This document shows, piece by piece, positions 24,874-37,033 of a stretch of DNA of 64,000 bases. The stretch is taken from positions 22,615,501 to 22,679,500 of the forward strand of contig CM051460.1 of assembly GCA_028095005.1 (NCBI GenBank), written 5' to 3'. The notes under the pieces were generated by a model. The model was not told the DNA's origin and did not search any database. It was given only the letters and a program-made list of their open reading frames with translations. The position numbers were made by a program, and so were the translations under genes. The DNA comes from Rhynchospora pubera (taxonomy: Eukaryota; Streptophyta; Magnoliopsida; Poales; Cyperaceae). Within the stretch, counting starts at the first letter, position 1. Each line of letters opens with the position of its first letter.

Positions 24874-25285
24874 TAATATATTAATTTAATATTAAAATTT
24901 TATATATTTAATTAATGTTTATAATAGAAGTAAAATAAAATATATTAATTTAATATCTTATCTTCAAAATATATTACTAAAATTTCATAATATATTAATT
25001 TAATATTAAAATTTCATATATTTAATTAATTTTTATAATTAAATTACAATAAAACCATGAAAAAGACAAAATTGGGCAGTTACAGCACTGTTCGGAATCC
25101 CAGAATCCGATCTAACGTTAGATCGGAATCCCAGAATCCGATCTAACGTTAGATCGGAATCCAGGAATCCGATCTAACGTTCGGAATCCAGGATTCCGAT
25201 CTTACGATACTATTTTTATTAAACTGATTAAATTGATATTAATTTTATTGGATTATATTATTTTAATATTATTTTTTAAAATTTC
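24874..25285 (-). repeat. Right TIR of the MULE
   Basis: Reverse complement of the left TIR over 412 bp, including the 31-bp repeat block (25089-25204). Confidence 0.93.
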
Positions 25286-25297
25286 GATGTGTGGACC

Positions 25298-25797
25298 ACA
25301 TTAAGATCAAATGCACCTGGACTAATAGGCCTTCAATGGCGTCCGGGCGTCCCCATTGTTTCTGCGGCTTGTACATCACTTTCAATGAGTTTGTACATCA
25401 TGGACAAAAAAAAAGTTTGTACATATGGCCTTTGAATAGACTGTGTCTGTGTCAACACGTGCAGACGTGCTTCAACTAGCCGAACCCATCAATGAATGAA
25501 TCAGATTTTGTCGAAGAAGTGTACCTGTGTACGTGCCTTGCCTGTAGCTGGTCAATAAAAAAAAAAATTAAATTATTGACGATTTTTTGGGAATCCTAAC
25601 TAATCTGACAATTTGCTAACCTATACAAAATGTGTAGCGAACTTTTCCTGTACTGTACCGTAATGCACTAATGCAACTTATTTGAGAAATTCTTGTTCCG
25701 AAGTAGTCTTCATACTTTCATGCTTGGGCATATGACGGAATTAATCACAATTCATTATTACCTGTTGTAAGGTTGTGCCTATCCCCCCCCCTCTCTC

Positions 25798-25800
<3 letters not shown>
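25298..25800. other. Intergenic stretch, no gene seen
   Basis: No coding frame or repeat recognised apart from a C-run and CT-run at 25785-25798. Confidence 0.4.
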
Positions 25801-25858
<58 letters not shown>

Positions 25859-26256
25859 TTGGCTAAAGTATACTCCAGCATACGGATCAAACCCGTATGC
25901 TAGAGTCGTTTCTGAAAATCTAAAATTCAAACAGTCGATCCAAACCGTTCAAGTTGTTCTCCATGTAAAAATATCCTTCAAGACCAAATTTTACATTTTT
26001 TCGAATTTTTTTGCTATATATTATGCTATTTTCAAATTGAAGGGCCAGAAATACTCCTTTACAACTCCTTTACAATGTTTTTTTAAAATAGCATAATATA
26101 TAGTAAAAAAATTCGAAAAAATATAAATTTTAGTTTCCTAGGAGATTTCAATATGGAGAACAATTTGAAAGCTTCGGATCAAATGTATGCATTTTAGATT
26201 GTGAGAAACGACTCTAGCATACGGATTATCTATATGCTAGAGTATACTTTAGCCAA

Positions 26257-26332
<76 letters not shown>
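25801..26332. mobile_element. Fold-back MITE inside a (TA)n tract
   Basis: (AT)n at 25801-25854 and 26260-26332 flank a 405-bp element (25855-26259) whose termini AGATTGGCTAAAGTATACTC are inverted repeats. The palindromic core contains AATTTTTTTGCTATATATTA on one arm and its complement on the other, and the ACCAAATTTTACATTTTTTC motif shared with elements at 39229 and 45113. Confidence 0.8.
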
Positions 26333-26337
<5 letters not shown>

Positions 26338-26599
26338 AGAGAATGCGCCCCAAAGCCTCTAAAAAAATATATCTGGTATCTCAGTGAGTCGACTATTGAA
26401 AAAAAATGAAATGTATAAGAATTAAGAATAAAATCAAAGTTCTGCTTATGCTAACTTTCTTTTTTAAATGATTATTCGAATAAACAATATAAACATATAC
26501 ATAATGTCTCATTCAGTATTTCCTGTTGGTAATCTTTAGCTCGTGATCACTTGTTATTGGACCTTTTTTTTTTTTTCTTTTTATCGATGACATTAATTA

Positions 26600-26945
26600 A
26601 TGAGAAATGCTAGAGTCCAATATATTGGACTGATGGAGTTCATCCAATACAATTGTTTCCACGTTTTTAAATTTTAAATGACTGATTCGAACCGTTGAAT
26701 ATGTTCTCCATATTGAAAACTTATAAGAAACTAATTTTTACATTTTCTCGAAATATTTTACTATTTTTTTGGTATTTTAGAAAATAGGTAATATTGGATG
26801 ATCAAAATTTTTATATCATGAATTTTCTAAAAATAAAAAATAGTAAAAAATAAAATAAAAATAATTTCTTATAAGTTTTCAATATGAAAAACATATTAAA
26901 CGGTTTGAATCGGTCGTTTTATTCATATTATAAGGTCATTAAAAC
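26600..26945. repeat. Degenerate fold-back element of the same structural class
   Basis: Inverted blocks GAACCGTTGAATATGTTCTC with ACTTATAAGAAA, and their complements around 26865-26915, surround an AT-rich centre. Termini are unclear. Confidence 0.5.
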
Positions 26946-27151
26946 CGTGCCAAGCCTGTGTATGTATGTACGCCTTTTAAATAAAAATAATTTATATTTA
27001 AATGTTAAAGATAATTACGTTAGTATTAAAAAAATTACGTAATTTATGGTTCAAAAATCCAGGAAAAATTTTCAATATTAGCGTAATTATTTTTAAAATT
27101 TGGATATAAATTATTTTTATTAGAAAAACCGGCATACGTATGCCTACAAGC

Positions 27152-27431
27152 TAGGGCTGCATAACGTTTAAAACGACCACGAAAACGGTCGGTTTCGTTG
27201 ACCGTTGTGTTTTGAGAACGAAATTGACTACCATTTGCGTTAACCATTTCATCTTTGGACGAAACGATCGAAATCACAAAAATACAACGAAAATACACAT
27301 GGACAAAACTGTTTCAAACTTTCGTTAATCGTTTCGTTTTTAAAATGCAACAAAAAATCTTTAACCATTTCATTGTATTTTGGACGAAACGAAACAAAAA
27401 AACGATCGAAACGATGACCGTTCTCACCCTA
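27152..27431. mobile_element. hAT MITE, 280 bp
   Basis: Starts TAGGGCTGCATAACG; on the other strand the end reads TAGGGTGAGAACGGTC. Both are Ac-like hAT termini. Flanks CTACAAGC (27144-27151) and TAACAAGC (27432-27439) form an 8-bp duplication with two mismatches. AACG/CGTT motifs are frequent inside. Confidence 0.7.
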
Positions 27432-27682
27432 TAACAAGCTACATTTTATGATTCGGAAAAAATTAAAAGGACAAAAGGAGACCCATTATTATTTATTTTT
27501 TTTTAGAAAACTTGACAGCGACGGCCTAGGAGGAGACCCATTATCATTTGGGCCTGACTTCAGGCCTTTGGAATAAGAAAAGAGATAGCACGGAACCTCT
27601 TACAGATCAATGCAACGCCTAAGATTATTATTATTTTTTTCGTCAGTAGAGAATTTAAATCAGAAATTATAAGTCCCATCCG

Positions 27683-27955
27683 CAAATATATCATCCCAGT
27701 CATCACTAAATATAAAGTGAACATATACAACAAATAAGGCGAACATATAAACGATCTAAGTGAACACTTATAAACAAATAAGTGTTGTCATCACTTGTTC
27801 AGAAATTTATATGCATATTCAACTAATTTTCATTGAACTTATTTGTTTGTATGTATTCACTTAGATCGTCTATATGTTCATTTTGTTTGCTGTATATGTT
27901 CACTTTATATTTAGCGATGGCAGGAATGACAAAACTGCATATGGTAGTAATCAAT
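27683..27955. mobile_element. Fold-back element, GTGAACATATA family, copy C
   Basis: Arms share CACTAAATATAAAGTGAACA and GATCTAAGTGAA blocks in inverted orientation. The right flank AAAACTGCA followed by GTAATCAATTTCC also occurs beside copy A. Confidence 0.72.
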
Positions 27956-28615
27956 TTCCAATTTAAATAAATAGTGCAACGGCACTTTTTGCTTTTTGGT
28001 GGTGTCCATTCTTTAGCTAGCTTAAATAGTTGGGCCTAGTGTAATCTGATTGGACCGTTATCGTCTTTTCTTCGGGATTTTTCCAATGTTTTTATTTTTA
28101 TTTTATATTTTGAGTACAGTAGAAATGGCCTCAATGACTTTGCATCTTCCTTTCTCTTATTAAGTGAAAGTGAATGTAAGAAAAGTAATTGATATGTCTT
28201 GCCGACCAAACGGAAGGAAAGCCAAGTAGCCAACAGTCTAGAAATGTTTTGTAGTATATAATTCAACACCAAAACTAAGCTCTGATTTAACCCAAAGAAG
28301 TTTCTTTAATTGTACGACATGTCCTAAATATGAAAATATAATCAAATATAATTGTTCAATAGCTCGAGAGTAGTCAGATAACTATAGTAATTGAAGGAAA
28401 CTAGAGTTACAAACTTTGTAGATACTTGGTGAAAATTTACAAAACAGAGAATAAATCACCCTTGAGACGAGTCCCACCACCATGCTCTAAGATAAATTTG
28501 ACATTTGTTTCAACTTGAAATTAATTAAGCTACTGACAAGTACATATCCATCCATATGGTTCCCCCTTTTGAACTAGGAACATTTGTTTTCCCACTTGTT
28601 TCTCAAATTAGAATT
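27956..28615. other. Downstream flank of the LOG gene, no gene seen
   Basis: AT-rich, presumably including the LOG 3' UTR next to 28616. Nothing else recognised. Confidence 0.4.
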
Positions 28616-31135
28616 CTAAAAGCTCCTTCTAGGCCGATCCACATCCCAATTTAGCATCGATGCAACTCTGTCATGATATGGCATGTACTCCTACACGAAG
28701 AATAAAAAGATTAGATGAATGTAATAGCAATTAAATGTTTTCACTGATTTAATTGGACATTTCCTAAATTTGTAAATGTATACCTCCAGTTTCTCCATAA
28801 GCTCCTTCGCTGTCGGTGCCAAAACAATAATATGACGTGCACTAAGGCTAATAAAACCTTCTTCTACAGCTTTGTCAATGAATGTCAATAATGAGTTGTA
28901 ATAGCCATCTACATTTAGCAATCCAACCTGTGTTTTTTTCATAAATTAGAAACTGTTAGTGAAGGTAATGGTATTGGTTCAGGTATATACTGGTTTCAGA
29001 CGTTTTGGTAACAAATTTTGCAATTGTGGACTCTTTTGGCGTCTGTTCCAATGTTGGTTTGATTTTCAGCCAAAACTGGTATATTGGTATTAGAAAAACA
29101 GTCTCTAAAACCAGGAAGTAAGGTTAATGCAAGTACCGGTTTGTTGTGGATGCCAAGTTGAGCCCAAGTAATTACTTCCAGCAATTCCTCTAGAGTTCCA
29201 TATCCTCCTACATTATACACATTGATATTAACTTGATTAAATTTCCATAGTGCTAACTGCTAAATCAATACTGTTATGAATGCAAACGAAAATGAGAACT
29301 TTCAGATATAACCCTGGAAAGTCAAGTATTTACAAGATTAATGTATGTTTTTTTTCCCCAGAGCATGTGATATTTCGATGGTTTTCTGAGGCATAATAAA
29401 ACTCATCCATACAAAAAAGGAGGATTTACAAACCTGGTAATGCAATAAACGCGTCAGATTGCCTAGCCATCTCAGCTTTTCGTTGGTGCATATCTGCAAC
29501 TGGCATCACCTCCCCCACAGTAACTCCACTTATCTGTAAAAGAAAATATATGCGATGACCAAACAAAGTCAAATTATGTAGCACTTTTTCAAAACAAAAA
29601 GAAAGAAGAAGATAAACTTGGTGCGCCAATATTTTACATTTATGAGTCACAGATGAGTTTAGCTATTGGACGACTAACAAAGACAACTATCCACTCATCA
29701 ACTTTTGCTAACATTTGGCGGGGCATGTAGTTTATCTGATCTTGTCTAGGTTTATTGCACATACAACAGAAAGTGCACTTCTTCACAGTCAATGAACCAA
29801 ACATGTCAACAAACATACTTATGACTGAGCAGTATCTTTAATTATTAGGGTACTTTTCCTTATTTTTAGGTTTTAAGCTTTTATATGTCATTAATTAACT
29901 TATTGCAATTTAATTCTTCACCTTCAGTTTTTAAAATAATTCTATTGAAAACATTTTTTAAATTCAACTCTATAAACCTTGTACAATTATAAATATTTGA
30001 ACTACTAAAGTTCCATGCACATTGCATAGTTTTATAATAAAATCATATGTGATGGAAATAAATTTGTTGTAGATAGACATATACATACCTCTCTGTGCAT
30101 GAGCGTCTTGGGAATAACACTGCACATGAACAACATAAAGACAAAGTTTCAGAAATAAAATAGAGAGCTCATCATTGCGTTCTATGTTTTTGGATCCTTA
30201 ATAAAATCCAAATGGGACTATGGTTTAATGAAAAGTGTATACTTAATTAAGGGGAAGAAATGAAGGAAAAAAATATATTTTCTACATACCCAGTGACATG
30301 CCTGCCCCCATCATAAACAGCTTGAGAGACCAAACCCATTAATCCTATGCTTCCCCCTCCGTACACCAAATCTATATTCCTTGAAACCTTTTATAAGAAA
30401 CAAGCAGAAAGCAAAAAATTAATTTCAAGTTGTAGCCAGAAGCAAATATCAGTTTTTTGCTTATATATATTCAGAACCTTAAAGCATGTAAAAATTAGTT
30501 CGCTTGTCATACTATAAATTTTCAGCTTCACAATTTTTTTAGTTAGATTAGAGTTGCATAGATATAACTAAATAAGCTTGTCGAATAACATCTCTGTTTG
30601 GTGCACAAAGATGTAAATTAGTAGACTGTTGCTTCAGAGTAATAGTGTTTTCTACAAATCAAAATGGGTTCAATATACCACATATTCAGTGAATCAAATA
30701 ACACTATGTTGAAATACTATGAAACAAAATTTGATTGATCCACGAAAAAGTGATCAAAGAACCAGAAATAGAAATATTCCTTAGTCCAATATTTCAGCTT
30801 CCAGCAATTATAAGCGACACATATAATTTGGTTGCACTCTGCATGTGTGTAACCATACAATCTATACTGATATGGGGTCACATCAGACCACTCACAATGA
30901 CTGATGGAAATAAACTTATCCATGTATTATATATTTTGCACAGTAAAATATATGGTACCTATTAAGAAAACCTAATGAAAAGACAAATTAAATGTGGAGA
31001 AAAAAAAGGAAACAGAGTATGCATAATCTATACCAACTCATTGCCAAGTTCAATGGCAGCATCTTGGTAACTCCTCTTCCTTCCAGAGCTACTTCCACAG
31101 AACACACATATGCGCTTGAACCTTGACTCTCTCAT
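28616..31135 (-). CDS. LOG: Cytokinin riboside 5'-monophosphate phosphoribohydrolase (LONELY GUY)
   Basis: Seven exons: 31034-31135, 30290-30387, 30089-30119, 29434-29533, 29137-29207, 28784-28927 and 28616-28690. All are GT-AG and in frame, giving 206 residues. The start MRESRFKRICVFCGSSSG is typical of the family. The diagnostic motifs are GGGSIGLMG (residues 44-52) and PGGYGTLEE (110-118), which form the nucleotide-binding and catalytic site; the Arg of HQRKAEMAR precedes the second. The protein ends VDRPRRSF. LOG enzymes release active free-base cytokinins in one step from the nucleotide, in cytosol and nucleus. Length and exon-intron organisation fit plant LOGs (about 200-230 residues). 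Introns are AT-rich and show no large insertion. I see no reason to doubt that it is functional; the paralogue number cannot be assigned. Confidence 0.95.
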
Positions 31136-31288
31136 TTCTATCTTACGCTCTCAGTCTCAGGCTCTCTTTCTCTAGTTTCAAAACAGACAAACACGCGCAC
31201 TTAAATAATTGAAGAGCGAAAGAACCCCACCTGACCACCTCACATGTAAAGAAACCTTGACAGATGTTGAGTGCTCCACAAATGTCCC

Positions 31289-31296
31289 TTTTTATA
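31289..31296 (-). promoter_or_regulatory. Probable TATA box of the LOG gene
   Basis: TATAAAAA on the minus strand, about 155 bp before the LOG start codon, followed by a CT-rich leader (31136-31190). This fits a 5' UTR of roughly 125 nt. Confidence 0.6.
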
Positions 31297-31778
31297 AGGC
31301 CAGAGAGCAGAGAGGCGAGAGGTCGCACGTGTGTAGTGTGCGAAACAAGTAGCAGCCACCTATCCTCTGTTAGTTACCCAATTCCAAATCCACGCAATCG
31401 TTTATATTACATGTTTTTCACTTGAAATAGTAAATGCAAAGTAGTATTTTACAGCCAAGAAATATTTTCACGAGTTTAATTTGGCATAAAGATCTTTCAT
31501 TGAAAATTTTATAGTTTTTTGAAATCAATGATATTTCTTTTATACTATAAGGCCTATTTAAAATTTTTGTTCTCTATAACTTAACAATAATTTAAAATTT
31601 TTTTTGAATGATTTTATAAATATATCTAATCTAACTATCTTTTTGAAACAAAAATTGTTTCCTAACTAGATGTTAAGAAAGTTTATGATACATAGATTTT
31701 ATAAACTAATTTATCTACACACAAAACCTTGGCAAAAGTGGCCTATGAAACGTAGTCATTGTGTTATTTTTTATTCTT

Positions 31779-31928
31779 GGCTCCGTTTGGATAGGTGTGG
31801 TAAGAAGGGAAGAAGTGGGAAGAAGTATCGGGAATTGTGTAACTTTGTGAAAAGTTTGAATTATTTATAATTTTTTTTCTTTCCTTCTTCCTTCTTCCCA
31901 TTTCTTCTCAACCATCCAAACATAGGCC
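31779..31928. mobile_element. Tourist-like MITE, TIR GGCTCCGTTTGGAT
   Basis: 150 bp with inverted ends (right end ATCCAAACATAGGCC), an internal GTGTAACTTTGTGAA block, and AGAAG repeats. Same family as 36850-37030. The 3-bp target duplication is not clean. Confidence 0.6.
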
Positions 31929-33517
31929 TTTGTACTCCAATGATGGATTTTCAAAATCACTGATCTATTTAAAGAAAAAATATATATTCTCACGATGCCT
32001 AAAGATAATTTTGAGGTGTATAATCTTAATTGCGTTATTGGTTTGAACTTGGTGTATAATTCTCAACTGCAATTAGAAGTGGTTGCGATGGCCATATGGG
32101 GGGTGGAATGGTCGACTCAAAAAATATATGCACTCTCCACAGAACAAACAATAACGGTGAATTAATGAAACTCCGTGTAATCAAAGAGGCGTTACACACT
32201 CGACATTATAAACATCGTCTACAATCCATAATCCAATGAGGCAATAATGACACGTCATGCAGTTGCAAAGTGCAAACTCTTAAGATAAGAATCGGAACAA
32301 GGAGAATATGTCTCTAAGATAAAATGATGAGAAAGCAAGTTAATGGGGCTACGTGTCGTTAGCAACTTCAAATGATCCAATACAGATCATATAAACAATG
32401 AAAAATTGAAATTGGATGGTGAATTAATGGAGTAAAATCAATGCCATTTAGTTACGAGTGCTTTGTTCTAAGCGGAGATGTAAAAGTTTCTTCTTGCCAT
32501 TGTCTGCACACACTTTTATTAATTAATTGGTCAATGGCCTCATGTGCATTATCTGTTTTCCTATCAAAAAGCACCTGATCTGTCATTGTGCTTTATGACT
32601 AATTGGATAACATGAAGGAAGGTTAATATTTAACGGATGAGGAAAACATTGATAACGAGCTTAACTAGTGTTGTCTGACCCCTCTTGTGATAGGCAATTT
32701 CTCTTAACTAGTCCCTTCTAGTGCTCTAAAGTGCATGTGTTGATAATAATGGGGTTTGAATATGTGAGATATTTTTTTTGTCGAACTTTAGTGGACTTAA
32801 AGATTCAATTATTCTCTCTTAAACTTAATGAATTTTTATATTCTTAAGTATATTCTCTTATTCTATTACATACAAATATATTCATATATATGAATAATAA
32901 ATATTCTCAGAACCTTTAGAGCACTCTACATTTTAGATGCAAAAATTCTCTCTTCCCAATCAGATCATAATCTCATCCACCTAATACTAGTCTCTCAAAT
33001 TATTTATTACATTTAACTCTTATATTTACATATTTCAACAAAAAAGTTGTCCATATTCAGCTACTGTGATCTGTGTATAGTTGCATATGCTGCCACTGTC
33101 ATTCCTGTAGCTGTAGTAGGTAGCAAAGAACCTCAAGCCAACTGTCCTTATGTACACTCAGAAGTTTCCATATATTGATGCTGGCGTACAATTACAAAAT
33201 TTCAAATTTTTTTTCCTTTTGACAAATATTATATTTTTAAGTTCAAAAGTGTGAAATGTCTCAGAAAAGGGACTGTATTAGACATATTCTCTGATACATT
33301 AATTTCTTGTATTTTCAATATATGAGCTTATACTTTAAATCTCACAAATGAGTACATTACAGCATAAAAATTGTCAAACCATGTAAAATTAAGTAATAAG
33401 AAAAGGCATGCCGGACCCAAGATATATCATATGTATATCAAAGGAAGTTACATTAATCTTATAACCGACCGAACATTGATAAAAGCCAAAAGGTACAGTC
33501 GTAGAAATTCGACAATA
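31929..33517. other. Intergenic stretch, no gene seen
   Basis: No credible coding frame or RNA gene. Ordinary AT-rich sequence. Confidence 0.4.
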
Positions 33518-35854
33518 GGGTGCGTTTGGCAACCCAAGTTTAGCGCTTTACTTAGGTTAGTGACTAACCTTCCACCAGATTAGTTTACCAAATGAAATAA
33601 GGTTAGTTAGGTTAGCGCTTCACCTTGGTCTAACCTTCTACCACTGCTGAGTAGACCTGTCAACGGCAAAGAAATGCACGTTATTTCGTTACGTTAAAGG
33701 CTAACGTAACAAATAACGGAACCGAAATTCTTTTTGTTAAACAAACTAAACGGCAAACGAAATCAGTCGATATAAACACACATAAATGGCACGGTAAACG
33801 AAATAGAGCGTTTCGTTTCCGTTATTTCGTTTTCGCGCATACATTCTACATATTTGGAATTATTAATATAACAGAGGATGGGCGGAGGAAACGAGGGGTC
33901 TAAGTGGCTAAGCGTCGCACCCTGTCTTCTTCTCTTTTTTTCCCCAAGCTCTCGCAGCATCCTTTTGTCTTGAACACTTGAGAGGAAGAAAAAGGAAACA
34001 AATCTATGTCTGTTTCTCTCTACAAACCCTAGCTGGCGAAACTTCTCTGCGACTCGAGCGCCGCCTCCGTGTAAATCCTTACCTCCGGCTACTCCTCCGT
34101 CTTGGTTGCTTCTCCACTGGGCGCTTCCGCCTCCGTCACCATCGACGACGAGATACAGACGAGGACAGGTCGAATATTCTTGATTAAGACAGCTACAAAG
34201 TTTTGATTCTTGGACAAATTAGCAGATTTTTGTACTCTTCAAAAACTAATTTCATTTTCGTTCATCTATTTTCCTCTTTTTTCTGAGAATTTGGAGATTG
34301 TTGTAAGGGATATATGTTTTTGTTTGGATGAAGAGTTGTCCAAGTTATGGAGTCTTGAGTTTTTTTTTTGTATATATTTCTGATTCCTTATTTGTTGGAT
34401 ATTTTCCCTTCTTTTATTACTATTTTGTGATTATCAGAATAAGTGTACTGGATTTGTGAAATTTTTGGTACTGGTACGTCAGATAGAGGATAAAAAAAAA
34501 TTGAGAAGACAGCCTTTATAAGCAGACTTCATGAGAAATACAAAAAAAAATTGAACAGCTAAGTTATAAGTTATAACTTATAACTAGTACATTAGCCGTA
34601 TGCTGATTGGATGTAATCCACTTATTTAAAAACAAAATTGCGTTCAGCTATTTTCTCCCTTTATGAGAATCTGAGAGAAGTATTTTTTTTTTCGCTACTA
34701 AGTTATACTATGATTTAACGTTAAATCGTTATATCGTTTATACTTAAACAAAACGATTAACGTAACTGTTTTGTGTGCCGTTTGATAAACGATTTGGTTA
34801 ACGGCAAAATAATCTGTACTGTTTGATTAAACAATACGATAACGATTATGATCATTTCCGTGGTCATTAGCCACGTTTGACAGCCCTAGTGCTGAGTGCT
34901 GATCGATGAGTTAGCGCTAACTGTGGAGAGAGAAATTATTATAAAAACACTCATCAACTCATTTTTTATTATTTATTTATCCCAGTCGTTGCCTTTTCTC
35001 CTGGGAAGTGAAAAAGAATGCTCCTTCTTCTTATTCGATTTTTCTGCAGCCATAAGCAAAGAAATTGCAATCACCAACATCGCTATTGCAATCTCATCAT
35101 CGCACGGAACTGATGAAGATCCGTTTTGCTGGTATCTAGTCGAGGCTTCTGTTGAGTTAGCTTTTCTTCACCGTAGAGAGGTGGAGAGGTGTGGAGAACG
35201 CCGTCAGAGGTGGGAAGTGGTGGGGAAATAACCTGGAAGGCCAAAAAACGCATTAGATGAACGCCATGGGTCTCCGTGTGAGGGGATTTGGTCCCCTTTT
35301 TGTTCCAACGAGATGTTCCATTTGAGAGCACAGGAAAAAAATGTTGGGGAAGAAAGACTGGATATGTCCAGTTCTACCTTTTGATTAATTTTGAATGATT
35401 CAGATTTTTTTAGAAGTTAAATAATTTAAAAATAAAAGGATACTTGATCTAAAAATTAACCACCAAAGGACGTGGTAAAATTATAAATTTTATGCTCTAA
35501 AATCCTAACTGATATATTCATAAAGTTTAAATAACGTATTTTTGTAAGGAATTATTTTTTACGAAATAAGTTTTATTGTAAGTCATGAAAAGTAACGAAG
35601 TCCTAATTTGATATATGAATCGGTGCTCATAGTTGGTACACAAACAATGGAGTCTAACAAAATAAAAATTATCAATAATTTATTTATTTTCCTCCATCAC
35701 TAATCTCAACATACCATACCAAACAACATTCACTAATCTTAGAATAATACTAACTCCATCAAATTAGTACCCTCATCGTTCTACCTCTCTAACCTCGAAA
35801 AGTACTAACCTTATACAACTAATCCTGCTAATCTTGCTTGTGCCATACGCACCC
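33518..35854. mobile_element. TIR element (PIF-like style) interrupted by a hAT element
   Basis: Left end GGGTGCGTTTGGCA and right end TGCCATACGCACCC are inverted. After removing the nested hAT copy about 1.1 kb remains. The left arm is rich in GGTTAG/CTAACC, and the right arm has ACTAACC repeats. The interior 34980-35240 is GC-richer but has no assignable product. The superfamily call rests on terminal style only, since no clear target duplication is visible. Confidence 0.5.
33652..34888. mobile_element. Non-autonomous hAT element, 1.2 kb, nested
   Basis: Left end TAGACCTGTCAACGG and inverted right end TAGGGCTGTCAAACG. Flanks CTGCTGAG (33644-33651) and GTGCTGAG (34889-34896) are an 8-bp duplication with one mismatch. 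AACG/CGTT-rich subterminal regions resemble the MITE at 27152. The segment 33900-34180 is GC-rich with an AAACCCTAG motif and Arg-rich frames in a leader-like context; no transposase was found. Confidence 0.75.
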
Positions 35855-36849
35855 TAAATTATCTTTTCCTATCTTCCAGAAAAATTAGAAAGAATACTTC
35901 CTCTAATTAAAATTGGGTAAATTTCACTTAGCAGCCGCTCCTAAGATTTTAAAAAAAAAATAAATTGGGTAAATTTTTGTCAAAAAAAAAAAATGGCGGA
36001 TATGACAACATAACTGGACAAATCACACCAAACACAGGGGGAGAGGGGATGAAGAGAGAGAGTAGACAAATTCTGTGTGGGGGCCCATGCGCATTGTGCT
36101 TGAGGAAGTCATCACAGGATTTCTATGTTTCCTACCAATTTTGTTTCTACCTTCAAAGTCTTTCTAAGATCTCAAAGTCAATTACAAATTAACATTTTTC
36201 TTTGTTTTAAATCCGTCATGTGTTTGTCCTCTGACTTTATGATATACTAATTTTCACCGGAACAATACGCTTACTGATTCGATTTTTGTCCAGTAAATTC
36301 TGTTTCAATCTATATTTTCAGTTATGAACTTTTTTGTCTTTTAACAAAGTTATAATACACTTATTTTCTATTTGTTGGTCTCTTTGCTCCAATTCCCTTC
36401 TCAACCGAGCTACCCCATCATCTTTGTCAGAAGCTCCATCATCTTTTCCTTTGTCTTTGTCTTCTTCGTTTCCTCACCGCTTTTTCCGCAATGGAGGCAT
36501 GAAGAACCTGGCAAAGGTGAATATAGAGATCACCGCAGCGATTTTCATCTCTTTACCAGTTTGAACATAAATTGTCACCTTAAATTACCATCTATTGATT
36601 GGTATGACACGAAAATTAATAGAAAAAAATTTTAGTGAAATTTTCGTGTCAACTTAATTGGTACTATAATCTGTCGTGAAATGGCAACAAGATGTTTATG
36701 AAATTTTGTTAATGTAGCCAAAATATCGTTTTGAATTTAGATATGCTGATGAATATAAGATTTAAATGATATAAAGCAGGAATTTATGCAACACAAGGTT
36801 TTAGTGCGTGATATGGAACATTTTTTCTTTCCTACCTATTTATATATTA
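35855..36849. other. Intergenic stretch, no gene assigned
   Basis: A CT-rich block at 36366-36560 ends near a possible splice site and could be a decayed gene leader, but no family signature is visible. Confidence 0.3.
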
Positions 36850-37030
36850 GGCTCCGTTGGATGCATTGAGAATAAGGTAGGAAGAAGAAAAAAGGGAAGA
36901 AATTTATTGGGAAGGGGTAAATTTATTGGGAAGTGTGTAACTTTTGTGAAGAGTTTGGATGGTTAGAAATAAATTTATTGGTAAAAAGTGGTTATTCCTT
37001 ATTCCGAGAAAAAACCATCCAAACGGAGCC
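36850..37030. mobile_element. Tourist-like (PIF/Harbinger) MITE
   Basis: 181 bp with ends GGCTCCGTTGGAT and ATCCAAACGGAGCC, flanked on both sides by TTA (36847-36849 and 37031-37033), the 3-bp duplication of PIF/Harbinger elements. Confidence 0.78.
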
Positions 37031-37033
37031 TTA

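Larger units (their letters stand above)
20880..25287 (-). mobile_element. MuDR-like transposon (MULE) with long, nearly identical TIRs
   Basis: A 4.4-kb element with 412-bp TIRs (20881-21292 and 24874-25285). By eye they differ at about three positions, so over 99% identical. Flanks are TGTCTGGACC (20870-20879) and TGTGTGGACC (25288-25297), a 10-bp target duplication with one mismatch, in the MULE range. Inside, from the left, are a 190-bp tandem array, an open two-exon transposase gene on the minus strand, and a nested fold-back element. TIR identity implies recent insertion or recent TIR homogenisation. Confidence 0.92.

Noticed and set aside
33978..34187. Arg-rich frame of 69 codons in the nested hAT
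   Set aside because: Composition follows from the GC-rich leader-like DNA; no domain and no supporting splice structure.
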